64,000 bases of DNA from Plebeiibacterium marinum (GTDB lineage Bacteria > Bacteroidota > Bacteroidia > Bacteroidales > Marinilabiliaceae): positions 1 through 64,000 of the forward strand of contig NZ_JAPDPI010000029.1 of assembly GCF_026013615.1 (NCBI RefSeq), given 5' to 3'. The first letter of the stretch is position 1. The number at the start of each line of letters is the position of its first letter. The position numbers and the translations under genes are program-made. Under the pieces are notes generated by a model that saw nothing but the letters and a program-made list of their open reading frames with translations, was not told the DNA's origin and did no database searches. Positions 16,917 through 25,786 of this stretch are shown piece after piece.

Positions 16917-18716
16917 TTATTGCTTTGCTAAACGTTTACGTTCGTGTTCTTCAAGATATATTTTTCGTATACGTATCGCCTGAGGTGTTACTTCTACGTA
17001 TTCATCACCTTGAATATATTCCAAAGCCTCTTCTAATGAAAAGATGATTGGTGGTGCCAATTTAACCTTTTCATCCGAACTTTGGGTACGCATATTGGTT
17101 AATTTTTTTGTTTTTGTAATATTGATGGTTAAGTCACCATCCCTATTGTTCTCACCCACAACCTGTCCCTTGTAAATTTTTTCCTGGGGAGAAACAAAGA
17201 ATTTACCTCTGTCCTGAAGCTTATCCAACGCATATGGAATAGCTGCACCATCTTCCATGGCTATCAGGGAACCGTTCAATCGTTTGTTGATTTCACCCTT
17301 ATAAGGTTGGAATTCAACAAAACGGTGTGCCATAATAGCCTCACCAGCTGTTGCGGTAAGTAAAGAGTTTCTTAAGCCAATAATGCCTCGTGATGGAATG
17401 TGAAATTCAATAACAACACGTTCACCTTTGCGCTCCATATTCAACATTTCACCTTTGCGTAACTGTACCATTTCAATGGCTTTACCAGAGTATTCATCTG
17501 GCAGGTCAATGGTTAGTTCTTCAACTGGTTCGTGTTTAATTGCTGCAATCTCTTTAATGATTACACGTGGTTGACCCACCTGTAATTCATAACCCTCACG
17601 ACGCATAGTTTCAATTAGTACCGACAAGTGCAATACACCCCTACCAAATACATTCCATGCATCAGCAGATTCAGTATCTTCTACGCGGAGGGCTAAGTTT
17701 TTCTCTAATTCAGCATCCAACCTGTCCTTGATGTGGCGGGAGGTAACATATTTACCATCCTGACCAAAGAATGGTGAGTTGTTGATGGTGAATAACATAC
17801 TCATGGTTGGCTCATCAATGGCAATAGGATCAAGAGCTTCTGGTTCTTCAATGTCAGCAACCGTGTCGCCAATATCAAAACCATCCAATCCAATCAAAGC
17901 ACAAAGTTCCCCACTTTTAACCAGGTCAACTTTCTTTTTACCTAAACCATCAAAAACATTTATCTCTTTGATTTTTGCTTTTGTAATGGAGCCATCGCGT
18001 TTTACTAACGAAACTTGTTGGTTTGTTTTTATTTCGCCTCTGTGTACCCTACCGATAGCAATACGCCCTGTGTACGGCGAGTGGTCAAGAGATGTGATTA
18101 GCATTTGGGGAGTTCCTTCAAGATATTCAGGAGCAGGAATATTTTCAATTACAGCTTCAAAAACGGCTGAAATATCTTCAGTCTGTTTTTTCCAGTCTGT
18201 ACTCATCCATCCATTTTTTGCTGAACCGTAAATGGTTACAAAATCAAGCTGCTCTTCGGTAGCTCCAAGGTTGAACATCAGGTCAAAAACTGCTTCCTGA
18301 ACTTCCTCTGGGCGACAGTTTTGTTTGTCTACCTTGTTGATAACCACAATGGGCTTTAATCCTAAGCCAATGGCTTTTTGTAGTACAAAACGGGTTTGGG
18401 GCATAGGGCCTTCAAAAGCATCTACTAAAAGAAGTACTCCATCAGCCATGTTTAAAACGCGTTCTACTTCGCCACCAAAATCGGAGTGACCAGGGGTGTC
18501 GATAATGTTTATCTTGGTGTCTTTATACATTACCGAAACGTTTTTAGAAAGGATAGTGATGCCTCGCTCTCTTTCTAAATCGTTGTTGTCCATGATTAAC
18601 TCACCAACTTCCTGATGTTCTTTGAACAGTTTGCCTGCCAGTAACATCTTGTCAACCAATGTGGTTTTACCATGGTCAACGTGCGCTATAATTGCAATGT
18701 TTCTAATATCCTGCAT
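16917..18716 (-). CDS. typA: Ribosome-associated GTPase TypA/BipA
   Basis: Translational GTPase related to EF-G that aids 50S maturation and growth under stress. 599 aa from the ATG at 18716. G1 is [12 protein letters not shown], then RERGITI (switch I), [11 protein letters not shown] (G3) and NKVDK (G4); the C-terminal third contains the BipA-specific region. A frame extending to a TTG at 18740 would begin inside the -7 promoter box, so the internal ATG is chosen. It has its own promoter and terminator and is therefore a single-gene unit. Confidence 0.96.
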   Translation of the reverse strand: MQDIRNIAIIAHVDHGKTTLVDKMLLAGKLFKEHQEVGELIMDNNDLERERGITILSKNVSVMYKDTKINIIDTPGHSDFGGEVERVLNMADGVLLLVDAFEGPMPQTRFVLQKAIGLGLKPIVVINKVDKQNCRPEEVQEAVFDLMFNLGATEEQLDFVTIYGSAKNGWMSTDWKKQTEDISAVFEAVIENIPAPEYLEGTPQMLITSLDHSPYTGRIAIGRVHRGEIKTNQQVSLVKRDGSITKAKIKEINVFDGLGKKKVDLVKSGELCALIGLDGFDIGDTVADIEEPEALDPIAIDEPTMSMLFTINNSPFFGQDGKYVTSRHIKDRLDAELEKNLALRVEDTESADAWNVFGRGVLHLSVLIETMRREGYELQVGQPRVIIKEIAAIKHEPVEELTIDLPDEYSGKAIEMVQLRKGEMLNMERKGERVVIEFHIPSRGIIGLRNSLLTATAGEAIMAHRFVEFQPYKGEINKRLNGSLIAMEDGAAIPYALDKLQDRGKFFVSPQEKIYKGQVVGENNRDGDLTINITKTKKLTNMRTQSSDEKVKLAPPIIFSLEEALEYIQGDEYVEVTPQAIRIRKIYLEEHERKRLAKQ

Positions 18717-18737
18717 AACATTATAAAAATGAGGGTG

Positions 18738-18745
18738 CAAAGGTA
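18738..18745 (-). promoter_or_regulatory. -7 box of the typA promoter
   Basis: The minus strand reads TACCTTTG, an exact TAnnTTTG, 21 bases before the chosen ATG. No clear -33 TTTG is seen at the usual distance. The box helps to decide the typA start. Confidence 0.6.
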
Positions 18746-18804
18746 GCGTTTATTTTTGTTTTTGGATGAAGTAAATATTAAAAAGAGGTTTAAAAAGAAT
18801 TGAT

Positions 18805-19626
18805 TTAAGGGTTTTTAACCAAATTGATGGGTTGGTTTGAATTATCGGGTTTTAATACTGCATGGCCGTATTCCTCATTGCTAATTAGGTCAACGCTTAA
18901 TCCTGCTAAGCGGGCTTCTTCTGTAATTTGGGTTCGGGTGTAATATTTTGCCCACATGCCGTTTTTAAACGATTCCCCAAGTTCTACGGTCCGCTTGTTT
19001 ATTTTCTTTGCGATGCGATCAACCGTTTGGATTGTATCAGCATTTCGTTTTTCTGCCCAGAATGAGATGATGATCAAACCATTTTCTTTTAAGTTATGAT
19101 TGATTTCTTTTAAGATTTCAACTCTTTTAGTTTTCCCTATAAAATGTGTGTATACACCCCAACCCAGCCAAAATACATCACATTTTGCACTTGGTATGGT
19201 ATTGATTGGTAATTGGGTAAAGTTGACTGGCAGATTCTTTTCCTTAAAAAATGATTTGGCATAATTTGCCATAGCCAGGTCTGCTTCAAAAGCGTTTATC
19301 TGGCAACCAATTTTGGAAAGCATGTAGGCCTCCCTTCCTCCTCCGGCTCCTACAATAACAATGTTTGAATTTGCAATTGGATATTTATCAATGATTTTTT
19401 GCTCCCATGAAAATGGTCCCTGGGTTGTAGTCTCATCAGATCGGTATCTGGCGTTTTTCTGATAGAATTTTTGTAGTAAGTAATATAGTTTTTTTTCAGA
19501 AAGGACAGATAACCAAAATGCTTCAATAAGTATGTTGAGTTTATAGAACCAATGCCAAATAAACCTTAATATTTTAAAGTGTGCGTTAATGACTTTTTGT
19601 ACGAACCTGATAAAGTAAAACAGCAT
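18805..19626 (-). CDS. SAM-dependent methyltransferase
   Basis: 273 aa. The AdoMet-binding motif is IVIVGAGGGREAYML (about 91-105) with the acidic residue at the end of strand 2 in INAFEAD. Post-motif sequence CDVFWLGWGVYTHF and ILKEINHNLKENGLIIISFWAE follows class I topology. A hydrophobic, aromatic-rich N-terminus (1-45) may bind the membrane. The substrate cannot be deduced. It lies between typA and the SPFH gene but probably has its own start. Confidence 0.72.
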   Translation of the reverse strand: MLFYFIRFVQKVINAHFKILRFIWHWFYKLNILIEAFWLSVLSEKKLYYLLQKFYQKNARYRSDETTTQGPFSWEQKIIDKYPIANSNIVIVGAGGGREAYMLSKIGCQINAFEADLAMANYAKSFFKEKNLPVNFTQLPINTIPSAKCDVFWLGWGVYTHFIGKTKRVEILKEINHNLKENGLIIISFWAEKRNADTIQTVDRIAKKINKRTVELGESFKNGMWAKYYTRTQITEEARLAGLSVDLISNEEYGHAVLKPDNSNQPINLVKNP

Positions 19627-19696
19627 GGAAATTTGTCTTTAAAAACCGATCAAAAATAGCTAAAACATTTATATAACTGGCATGTATAAACAAATT

Positions 19697-19722
19697 GAGG
19701 ATACCCGATTATAGGTATCCTC
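19697..19722 (-). terminator. Terminator hairpin after the SPFH gene
   Basis: Perfect 9-bp stem GAGGATACC / GGTATCCTC with an 8-nt loop, 25 bases after the stop of the SPFH-domain gene. The following U tract is short and interrupted, so strength is uncertain. Confidence 0.6.
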
Positions 19723-19746
19723 ATGAATAGTCTTTGTTAAAAGGAA

Positions 19747-21069
19747 TTACTTTTTAGTGGTTTGCAACTGTTTTGCCATTGCTGCACCAATTAAGCTTTC
19801 CAATGGGGTGCCACCTTTTGAATCTCCACCGATTATCATGGTTTCGGGGAATTTTATTTTTGCAATTTCAGCGGCTACTTGTATATCCCTGTTCAGTTCC
19901 ATTTGCAGTTTTACTTCAGGGGTAATACCGGCATGTACCTTTTTTGCAATTTCATATGCTTCTGCATCTGCGGTAACTTTCTTTTTCTGGGCATTTAATC
20001 TTTCTGTTTCCAGTGCTATGGCAGCAAGTTTTTTATTTGTTTCTTCCTGCTTTAATTTTGTTTCAATAGCAATAAGTGCCTTCACCTGTTCTTTTTCCTG
20101 ATTTACCCGCTCTTCTGCCTTGTCCCTTTCTCCTTGGGCAACAATACGTTGTTGTTCTGCTTTTGCAGTTTCTATTTTTTGTTGCTCCAGTTGTCGTTTG
20201 GCTGATTCGTCTCTTTGGGCTTCCAGTCGTTTTTTAAATGTGGCTTCCAGATCAATTTTATCCACAATAACCTGTGAAACTATAATGTTGTTTTCTGATA
20301 GTTCATGAGGAATTCGTTTGGGGATGCCATTTTTCAATATTTTTTCAACGATATAGCTGGTCTGAATTTCTTTAATGGTTCTTTCCTTTTGAGTCATGTC
20401 TATCTGATGAAAGATAGTGTCTTTTACCTCAATTTTATTTACAGCATAAGTTCCATCTTTTAACTGCTCTTCAAATGTTTGGCGAAATGACTGAGCTTCT
20501 CCTGAGATGTAGTTTTGAGCTGCAAACATATAACCGGTATTGATTAACTGTTCGCGAACTGTGGGAATAATGGTGTTGTTTACCAGATTACTCATAGTTC
20601 GGTATTTTACGGCAAGGCTTACAAATGATTCTTCATCAGTAGGTAATTGAAAACGCAAAGATACGTATCCATTTGCTGTAACCTGGTCGATAAAGCGAAT
20701 AGGAATAGGGTGCATGATACCTTCTAATTCATCTATATCTGATTCTGTTTGGTTGCTAACAACCTTTACGTCAATAAATTTTTGCCATTTATCAATTTTT
20801 GCCAATCCCCTCCATTTGATACCTTGTTCCATAACGGCACTCATTTTTCCTGTTGGCGATACTAAAAGGTAATTAAATCCGCGATCGGCAAAGAAAAACA
20901 GATAAGGTAACATTAACATAAAAATGGCCGCTAATACTAAAATATTGCCATGAGTAGTCTTTATGCCTTTTAACCATAAAGGTAGTCTGGCGTTGCTCTT
21001 GTCTATTTTAGAAATAACCCATGCTGTAAGTCCAGCAAGCAAAATTAAAATTCCCAAAAATGTAGTCAT
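19747..21069 (-). CDS. SPFH/band-7 membrane protein
   Basis: 440 aa. Two hydrophobic segments near the N-terminus (about 3-18 and 43-62), then an SPFH domain (about 65-290; FKKRLEAQRDESAKRQ marks its end) and a long Glu/Lys/Ala/Gln-rich coiled coil (about 285-385). The C-terminal tail ends GTPLESLIGAAMAKQL. This is the prohibitin/flotillin plan of large oligomeric membrane scaffolds. The specific role is unknown. It is followed by a hairpin terminator; upstream lies a 359-base gene-free stretch. Confidence 0.82.
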   Translation of the reverse strand: MTTFLGILILLAGLTAWVISKIDKSNARLPLWLKGIKTTHGNILVLAAIFMLMLPYLFFFADRGFNYLLVSPTGKMSAVMEQGIKWRGLAKIDKWQKFIDVKVVSNQTESDIDELEGIMHPIPIRFIDQVTANGYVSLRFQLPTDEESFVSLAVKYRTMSNLVNNTIIPTVREQLINTGYMFAAQNYISGEAQSFRQTFEEQLKDGTYAVNKIEVKDTIFHQIDMTQKERTIKEIQTSYIVEKILKNGIPKRIPHELSENNIIVSQVIVDKIDLEATFKKRLEAQRDESAKRQLEQQKIETAKAEQQRIVAQGERDKAEERVNQEKEQVKALIAIETKLKQEETNKKLAAIALETERLNAQKKKVTADAEAYEIAKKVHAGITPEVKLQMELNRDIQVAAEIAKIKFPETMIIGGDSKGGTPLESLIGAAMAKQLQTTKK

Positions 21070-21360
21070 AGGTAATTGTTTATTTGTTTATAAAGAATAT
21101 GATTGAATATAAATAATATTATTGTACTGAATATGCATATAGCAAATTTGAACTACTTAGAAGTAATTTGAATTTATTATAATGAATAAATAAAGGATTG
21201 CTCTTTTAAATATGGCGTAACGATTTGATATAATGAAGTGTGACATCATAGTTTATATTAAAGTTAATGTTTGATAATAACTTTTGGAAGTTTTGACTTT
21301 GGGTAAGTTAAAGCTTCCCGTGTTTGGTTTTGTAAACTTAATATTTCAAATGTATATATC

Positions 21361-21401
21361 CAAATTGAAAATTCAAAATATTGAAATTATTTTTCAATTT
21401 G
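21361..21401. other. AT-rich long inverted repeat
   Basis: CAAATTGAAAA at 21361-21371 is repeated inverted at 21391-21401, with a smaller nested inverted repeat TTCAA/TTGAA inside. It lies 28-68 bases downstream of the ttcA-like stop and could be a weak terminator, or a binding site upstream of the SPFH gene. The rest of the gap 21070-21428 is AT-rich and shows nothing else. Confidence 0.45.
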
Positions 21402-21428
21402 AGTGTATTTACTCCGAATAGCGGTTGT

Positions 21429-22166
21429 TTATGGCAAATAGTCGTGGTCAATATGGCCCATGGATTTATATAGGTTGATGCGGGCCTGTGGGGTTATTGT
21501 CTCTAATTGATTAATCCATTCCCGGGCCGAGTTTCTTAAAGTGTGGTCTTCGAAAGGACATTCCTTTTTCAGTGATTTAAATTTTTTGATTTTTGCATAC
21601 TCTTGCATTTCTTTGTTTGTATTGAGTATTAAGGGTCTGATCACTTCTATTTTGCCCTCAAACATAGTTAGGGTCGGTGGTATTGAAGAAATGTTTGCAT
21701 GCATCACCATGTTCATTACCAGGGTTTCAATGGCATCGTCGAGGTGATGACCAAAGGCTATTTTTTTGAAGTTGTTTTTTCGGGCAAAATCAAATAATTC
21801 TTTCCGTCTGTTCCATGAACACGTAAAACAGGGTTTCTTATCTTGTTTTTCTTGTATGCCAGCGTGTGTTGTCAATAGGTGTAGGTGGATATTTCTGTTG
21901 TGGCAAAAGTCGTGTAAAAACTTCCTGTCTATTTCATAAGGTACGTCATCGGTAATGATGTGGATGGCATGTATTTCATAGTTAATGGGTAAAAACTTCC
22001 TTCTTTCATAAAGGATGTCAAGTAAAGCAAGAGAATCTTTGCCACCGGATACCGCCACTAAAATCCTATCGTTAGCTTCAATCATGTGGTGCTGATTGAT
22101 AGCTTTTCCTGAAAGGTTGATGATTTTGCGAATAAAGTTTTTGTTTGTTTTTGAGATAGATTCCAT
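21429..22166 (-). CDS. TtcA-family tRNA thiolation protein
   Basis: PP-loop ATPase of the TtcA/TilS superfamily. 245 aa from the ATG at 22166. It has VAVSGGKDSLALLD (PP loop, about 38-50), the CxxC pair in PCFTCSWNRRKELF that with a third Cys (KKECPFEDH) holds an iron-sulfur cluster in TtcA, and AFGHHLDDAIETLVMN. TtcA makes 2-thiocytidine at tRNA position 32; assignment to that exact modification is probable but not certain. A nine-residue N-terminal extension would run into the tsf terminator, so it is excluded. Confidence 0.82.
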   Translation of the reverse strand: MESISKTNKNFIRKIINLSGKAINQHHMIEANDRILVAVSGGKDSLALLDILYERRKFLPINYEIHAIHIITDDVPYEIDRKFLHDFCHNRNIHLHLLTTHAGIQEKQDKKPCFTCSWNRRKELFDFARKNNFKKIAFGHHLDDAIETLVMNMVMHANISSIPPTLTMFEGKIEVIRPLILNTNKEMQEYAKIKKFKSLKKECPFEDHTLRNSAREWINQLETITPQARINLYKSMGHIDHDYLP

Positions 22167-22183
22167 TTTTATCAACAAAAAAA

Positions 22184-22210
22184 ATCCCGGCACTGCATGC
22201 AGGCCGGGAT
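22184..22210 (-). terminator. Terminator of the rplM-rpsI-rpsB-tsf operon
   Basis: ATCCCGGC / GCCGGGAT stem with a partly self-complementary loop (CTGCATGCAG), followed on the minus strand by eight U residues. Located 23 bases after the tsf stop. Confidence 0.9.
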
Positions 22211-22232
22211 AAATATATTTTACAGCGTAAAA

Positions 22233-23060
22233 TTAGTTTCCTAATGCAAAACGCTTAAACTCAGTAACAGTTAAGTCTTTGCTAGTTTCGTTAAGATACT
22301 GCTTGATAGACTTTTTGTTATCTTTTACAAAATCTTGCTCAAGAAGAGTAGACTCTTTGAAGAATTTACCTAAGCGACCTTGAGCAATTTTATCAAGCAT
22401 AGCCTCAGGCTTACCTTCTTCTTTTGCTTTTTCACGACCAATCCTTAATTCTTGCTCAACAATCTCAGCAGGAACCGAATCTTTGTCAACACCTACAGGA
22501 GCCATAGCAGCAACTTGCATAGCTACGTCTTTACCAGCTTGCTCTTCAAAGTCAGCTTGGTTGAAGCCAACAATTACAGAAAGTTGGTTACCTGGGTGAA
22601 TATAAGGAACTACTGTTTCAGCGCTTACAACAGCATAGTCTTCAATCTCGATTTTTTCACCGATAACACCAATTTGCTCAGTGATAACATCTTTGATTGC
22701 AACACCATTTAATTCAAGTTCTAAGATATCCTCTTTAGTAGCAGCATCGCTATTTAATGCAACTTCAAGAATTGAATCAGTTAAAGCAACAAAGCTTTCG
22801 TTTTTACCTACAAAGTCTGTTTCGCACTTTAAAATTAAAACAGCACCTTTTTTAGCGTCGGCAGAAACTTTTGCTAAGGTACAACCTTCAGTAGTTTCAC
22901 GATCGGCACGCTTGCTAGCCATTGCCTGACCTTTTTTACGGATAATTTCAACAGCAGCGTCAAAATCTCCATCAGTTTCGGTTAATGCCTTTTTACAGTC
23001 CATCATACCGGCACCGGTCATTTTTCTGAGTTTACTTACGTCAGCAGCTTTAATCGCCAT
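22233..23060 (-). CDS. tsf: Elongation factor Ts
   Basis: Nucleotide exchange factor for EF-Tu. 275 aa. N-terminal UBA-like part with KLRKMTGAGMMDCKKAL and GDFDAAVEIIRKKG, then the conserved KRADRETTEG and KCETDFVGKNESF core. Last gene of the ribosomal operon, 30 bases after rpsB, and followed by a strong terminator. Confidence 0.97.
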   Translation of the reverse strand: MAIKAADVSKLRKMTGAGMMDCKKALTETDGDFDAAVEIIRKKGQAMASKRADRETTEGCTLAKVSADAKKGAVLILKCETDFVGKNESFVALTDSILEVALNSDAATKEDILELELNGVAIKDVITEQIGVIGEKIEIEDYAVVSAETVVPYIHPGNQLSVIVGFNQADFEEQAGKDVAMQVAAMAPVGVDKDSVPAEIVEQELRIGREKAKEEGKPEAMLDKIAQGRLGKFFKESTLLEQDFVKDNKKSIKQYLNETSKDLTVTEFKRFALGN

Positions 23061-23090
23061 GATATATCTATTTTTAGATGGTTAAATCAA

Positions 23091-23906
23091 TTATTCTTTA
23101 CCTTCTTTAGTATCAGCTTCTGTTTCGTCAGCGTCTACTTTAGCAGCAGCCTTTTTAGGCTCATCTTTTTTTGCAGCTTTGTCTTTTTTAGCAGCAGCTT
23201 CGCTTTCACGGTCTGCTTTTCTTTCGCTTAATCCTTCTTCCATGGCTTTTACCATGATGTCAGTGATTAATTCGATAGACTTAGTTGCATCATCGTTAGC
23301 TGGAATTACGAAATCCAGGTTAGATGGATCAGAGTTTGTATCAACTACACCAAACACAGGAATGTTTAATCTATTTGCCTCACGTACTGCAATGTGCTCT
23401 TTCATTACGTCAATAACAAACATAGCAGCTGGAAGACGAGTAAGGTCAGCAATACTTCCTAATGTTTTTTCTAACTTAGCTCTCTGACGAGTAATTTGAA
23501 GGCGCTCTCTTTTTGAAAGGTTTTTCCAGGCACTAGGATCAGCCATTAGCTTATCGATAGAACCCATTTTTTTAACAGCCTTACGGATTGTTGGGAAGTT
23601 TGTAAGCATACCTCCTGGCCAACGCTCCACAACATAAGGCATGTTAACACCTTTCATTTTTTCAGCAATAATTTCTTTTGCCTGTTTTTTAGTAGCTACG
23701 AATAAAATTTTTCGTCCAGATCTTGCAATCTGCTTTAATGCGTTTGCTGCTTCTTCAATTTTAGCAGCTGTTTTATGAAGATCGATAATGTGAATACCGT
23801 TACGCTCCATAAAAATGTAAGGAGCCATTGCTGGATTCCACTTTCTTTTTAAGTGACCGAAATGTACACCGGCCTCTAATAACTCATCGAAATTTGTTCT
23901 TGCCAT
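23091..23906 (-). CDS. rpsB: 30S ribosomal protein S2
   Basis: 271 aa. Conserved segments LLEAGVHFGHLKRKWNPAM, FVATKKQAKEI, ERWPGGMLTNF and VFGVVDTNSDP. The C-terminus carries a Lys/Ala/Glu-rich, low-complexity tail of about 40 residues (from about 232), longer than in E. coli and probably disordered. It is separated from rpsI by 190 bases that contain a small hairpin and a tandem repeat, so its expression may be adjusted separately from rplM-rpsI. Confidence 0.97.
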   Translation of the reverse strand: MARTNFDELLEAGVHFGHLKRKWNPAMAPYIFMERNGIHIIDLHKTAAKIEEAANALKQIARSGRKILFVATKKQAKEIIAEKMKGVNMPYVVERWPGGMLTNFPTIRKAVKKMGSIDKLMADPSAWKNLSKRERLQITRQRAKLEKTLGSIADLTRLPAAMFVIDVMKEHIAVREANRLNIPVFGVVDTNSDPSNLDFVIPANDDATKSIELITDIMVKAMEEGLSERKADRESEAAAKKDKAAKKDEPKKAAAKVDADETEADTKEGKE

Positions 23907-23966
23907 TTTTGTTTTTTTTAAGTCGTTTACATTCTGTAAATATCAACCCTCAAGTAGCCTTTGTTA

Positions 23967-23996
23967 GTTGAAAGTATAAAGTTGAAAGTTATAAAG
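23967..23996. repeat. Two-copy tandem repeat in the rpsI-rpsB spacer
   Basis: GTTGAAAGTATAAA followed directly by GTTGAAAGTTATAAAG; the copies differ by a single inserted T. The unit is noncoding, AT-rich and lies about 60 bases upstream of the rpsB start. It may be a slippage product. Confidence 0.6.
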
Positions 23997-24051
23997 TAGT
24001 GTGTTGTACAAATACTTTATGAGCTTTGCCGACTTTAATAACTTTTTAACT

Positions 24052-24066
24052 CGCAAGGGTCTTGCG
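24052..24066 (-). other. Small hairpin between rpsI and rpsB
   Basis: CGCAAG / CTTGCG with a 3-nt loop lies 31 bases after the rpsI stop. On the minus strand the following bases are A-rich, not U-rich, so it is not a classical terminator. It may be an attenuator, a processing site or 3'-end protection for rplM-rpsI mRNA. Confidence 0.45.
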
Positions 24067-24096
24067 GATTTAGATACTAAACGCACCCGAAAAATA

Positions 24097-24483
24097 TTAA
24101 CGCTTACTAAATTGGAATTTCTTACGTGCTTTTGGTTGACCTGGTTTTTTACGCTCAACAACTCTTGCGTCGCGAGTCATAAATCCTTCAGCCTTTAAAG
24201 CAGGTTTATTTTCTTCGTTAACTTTTACTAGTGCACGGGCAACAGCCAATCTAATAGCTTCAGCTTGCCCTTTTACTCCTCCACCATAGATGTTTACTTT
24301 AATATCGTAGTTTTCAGCTACTCCTAGAGTATTTAATGGCTGAGTAACGATATATTGTAAGATTGGTGATGGAAAAAATTCCTTAAGGTCGCGTTTATTG
24401 ATGGTAATTTGTCCCTTACCTTCGCTCAAGTATATACGAGCCACAGCAGCTTTTCTTCTACCTATTGCGTTTACTACTTCCAT
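24097..24483 (-). CDS. rpsI: 30S ribosomal protein S9
   Basis: 128 aa. Starts MEVVNAIGRRKAAVARIYL and ends with the tail VERKKPGQPKARKKFQFSKR, which reaches the P-site tRNA anticodon. 6 bases after rplM in the same operon. Confidence 0.97.
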   Translation of the reverse strand: MEVVNAIGRRKAAVARIYLSEGKGQITINKRDLKEFFPSPILQYIVTQPLNTLGVAENYDIKVNIYGGGVKGQAEAIRLAVARALVKVNEENKPALKAEGFMTRDARVVERKKPGQPKARKKFQFSKR

Positions 24484-24489
24484 ACTCTA

Positions 24490-24945
24490 TTACTTATATA
24501 AGTTTAAATCAATAGTTTTTGGCTTTTGTGCCTCTTGTTTGTGCTCAGCTCCAGCATACACAAATAGGTTGCTGAAAAGTTGACGTCCTAAACGAGTTTT
24601 TGGCAACATACCTTTTACCGCTCTCTCTACAAGTCTCTCAGGACTTTTTGCAAACAATTGTGCAGGAGTAACATTTGTACGTCCACCTGGGAATCCAGTG
24701 TGATAAAAGAATTCTCTTCCTTCCCACTTGTTTCCGGTTAAACGAACTTTGTCTGCATTGATAATAATTACATTATCACCACAGTCAACGTGTGGAGTGT
24801 AGTTTGGCTTGTATTTTCCACGTAACAATTTTGCTACCTTAGAAGCCAAACGTCCAACTATCATGTCAGTTGCATCTACAACTACCCACTCTTTGTTAGC
24901 AGTTGCTTTGTTTGCCGATACTGTTTTGTAACTTAAAGTATTCAC
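24490..24945 (-). CDS. rplM: 50S ribosomal protein L13
   Basis: 151 aa. Recognisable by WVVVDATDMIVGRLASKVAK, LLRGKYKPNYTPHVDCGD, VRLTGNKW and the segment around HTGFPGG. The start codon is GTG (MNTLSYKTV). First gene of rplM-rpsI-rpsB-tsf, driven by a two-box promoter about 150 nt upstream. Confidence 0.97.
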   Translation of the reverse strand: MNTLSYKTVSANKATANKEWVVVDATDMIVGRLASKVAKLLRGKYKPNYTPHVDCGDNVIIINADKVRLTGNKWEGREFFYHTGFPGGRTNVTPAQLFAKSPERLVERAVKGMLPKTRLGRQLFSNLFVYAGAEHKQEAQKPKTIDLNLYK

Positions 24946-25098
24946 AGTCTTCCTTTGTTAATAAATTAAAAAAAATAAACAGTTTCAAACAGCCATAATA
25001 ATCTAATTAACAACCTCTTAGAATCCAGGGTCCCATTCCTGATTCATAGATAAGTCATTCAATTCTATTATCTTATGCTGTTCGGCACGAATAATAAT
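24946..25098 (-). promoter_or_regulatory. Leader of the rplM operon with a mini-ORF in a hairpin
   Basis: The predicted transcript has a 5' UTR of about 150 nt. At 25014-25043 on the minus strand an ATG opens a nine-codon frame MNQEWDPGF ending in TAA. The same bases can fold as GAATCAGG pairing with CCTGGATTC (one bulged G). The frame is open for 17 further codons upstream of this ATG within the transcript. The layout suggests control of ribosomal protein synthesis, but no known leader class can be assigned from sequence alone. Confidence 0.45.
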
Positions 25099-25104
25099 CG
25101 GGCG

Positions 25105-25137
25105 CAAAAGTACAGTTTATTTTTCTTATAACCCAAA
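25105..25137 (-). promoter_or_regulatory. Promoter of rplM-rpsI-rpsB-tsf
   Basis: On the minus strand TTTG (25137-25134), a 21-base spacer, then TACTTTTG (25112-25105), an exact TAnnTTTG. Both boxes of the Bacteroidota primary sigma factor consensus are present. Transcription would start near 25098. Confidence 0.72.
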
Positions 25138-25195
25138 AATATTCAAAAAAATATTAGATATTAGTTTGTTGATTTCTAAAATATAAGGTGATTCG

Positions 25196-25224
25196 TTGGG
25201 TAATATATTTGATTCTTATTTTTG
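25196..25224 (+). promoter_or_regulatory. Candidate promoter of the guaD operon
   Basis: TTG at 25196-25198, an 18-base spacer and TATTTTTG at 25217-25224 (exact -7 match), 92 bases upstream of the ATG. It is divergent from the rplM promoter in the 370-base gap 24946-25315. Confidence 0.5.
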
Positions 25225-25315
25225 TACTTTAGTTTTGGGGTAAATGGGTGTTTGAATAAACTTGTTATTTTTATGGTTTGATAACAGGTAGTAGTTTTAA
25301 TATGATTTTACGTAT

Positions 25316-25786
25316 ATGATCGATCATAGGATGTTTATGGCTCGAGCCATTTTGTTGTCGGAGGATAATGTTAAAAAAGGAGGTGGTCCTTTTGGTGCCG
25401 TGATTGTTAAAGATGGAGAGATTGTTGCTGAGGGGTATAATCAGGTTACTGCCCAAAATGACCCTACTGCCCATGCCGAAGTGACTGCGATTAGGAATGC
25501 ATGCAGAATTTTAGATACGTTTGATTTGTCGGGCTGCATTATTTATACTTCGTGTGAGCCTTGTCCGATGTGCTTGGGTGCCATCTATTGGGCCAGGATT
25601 GATAAAGTATTTTATGGTAATTCGAAAAGTGATGCTGCCAGTATCGGGTTTGATGATGATTTTATATATAAAGAATTGGAACGACCATATTCAGGCCGTT
25701 CACTTTCCTTTGTTCAGATCATGAAGGATGAAGCCAATAATGCTTTTAGGTTATGGGATGGTCTTGATTCAAAAACTGAATACTGA
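25316..25786 (+). CDS. guaD: Guanine deaminase, cytidine-deaminase fold
   Basis: Hydrolyses guanine to xanthine. 156 aa, the length of the B. subtilis-type enzyme. Zinc site: His53 and the proton shuttle Glu55 in PTAHAEVTAIR, with Cys83 and Cys86 in CEPCPMCLGAIYWAR. The C-terminal region FDDDFIYKELERP and the ending KTEY match guanine deaminases rather than TadA. A related nucleoside or tRNA deaminase is the alternative. The stop overlaps the start of the next gene by one base. Confidence 0.82.
   Translation: MIDHRMFMARAILLSEDNVKKGGGPFGAVIVKDGEIVAEGYNQVTAQNDPTAHAEVTAIRNACRILDTFDLSGCIIYTSCEPCPMCLGAIYWARIDKVFYGNSKSDAASIGFDDDFIYKELERPYSGRSLSFVQIMKDEANNAFRLWDGLDSKTEY

Noticed and set aside
23964-24161. 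A 65-codon frame on the minus strand overlapping the end of rpsI.
   Set aside because: It reads the rpsI C-terminal region in another frame and runs into the AT-rich tandem repeat; no family resemblance.
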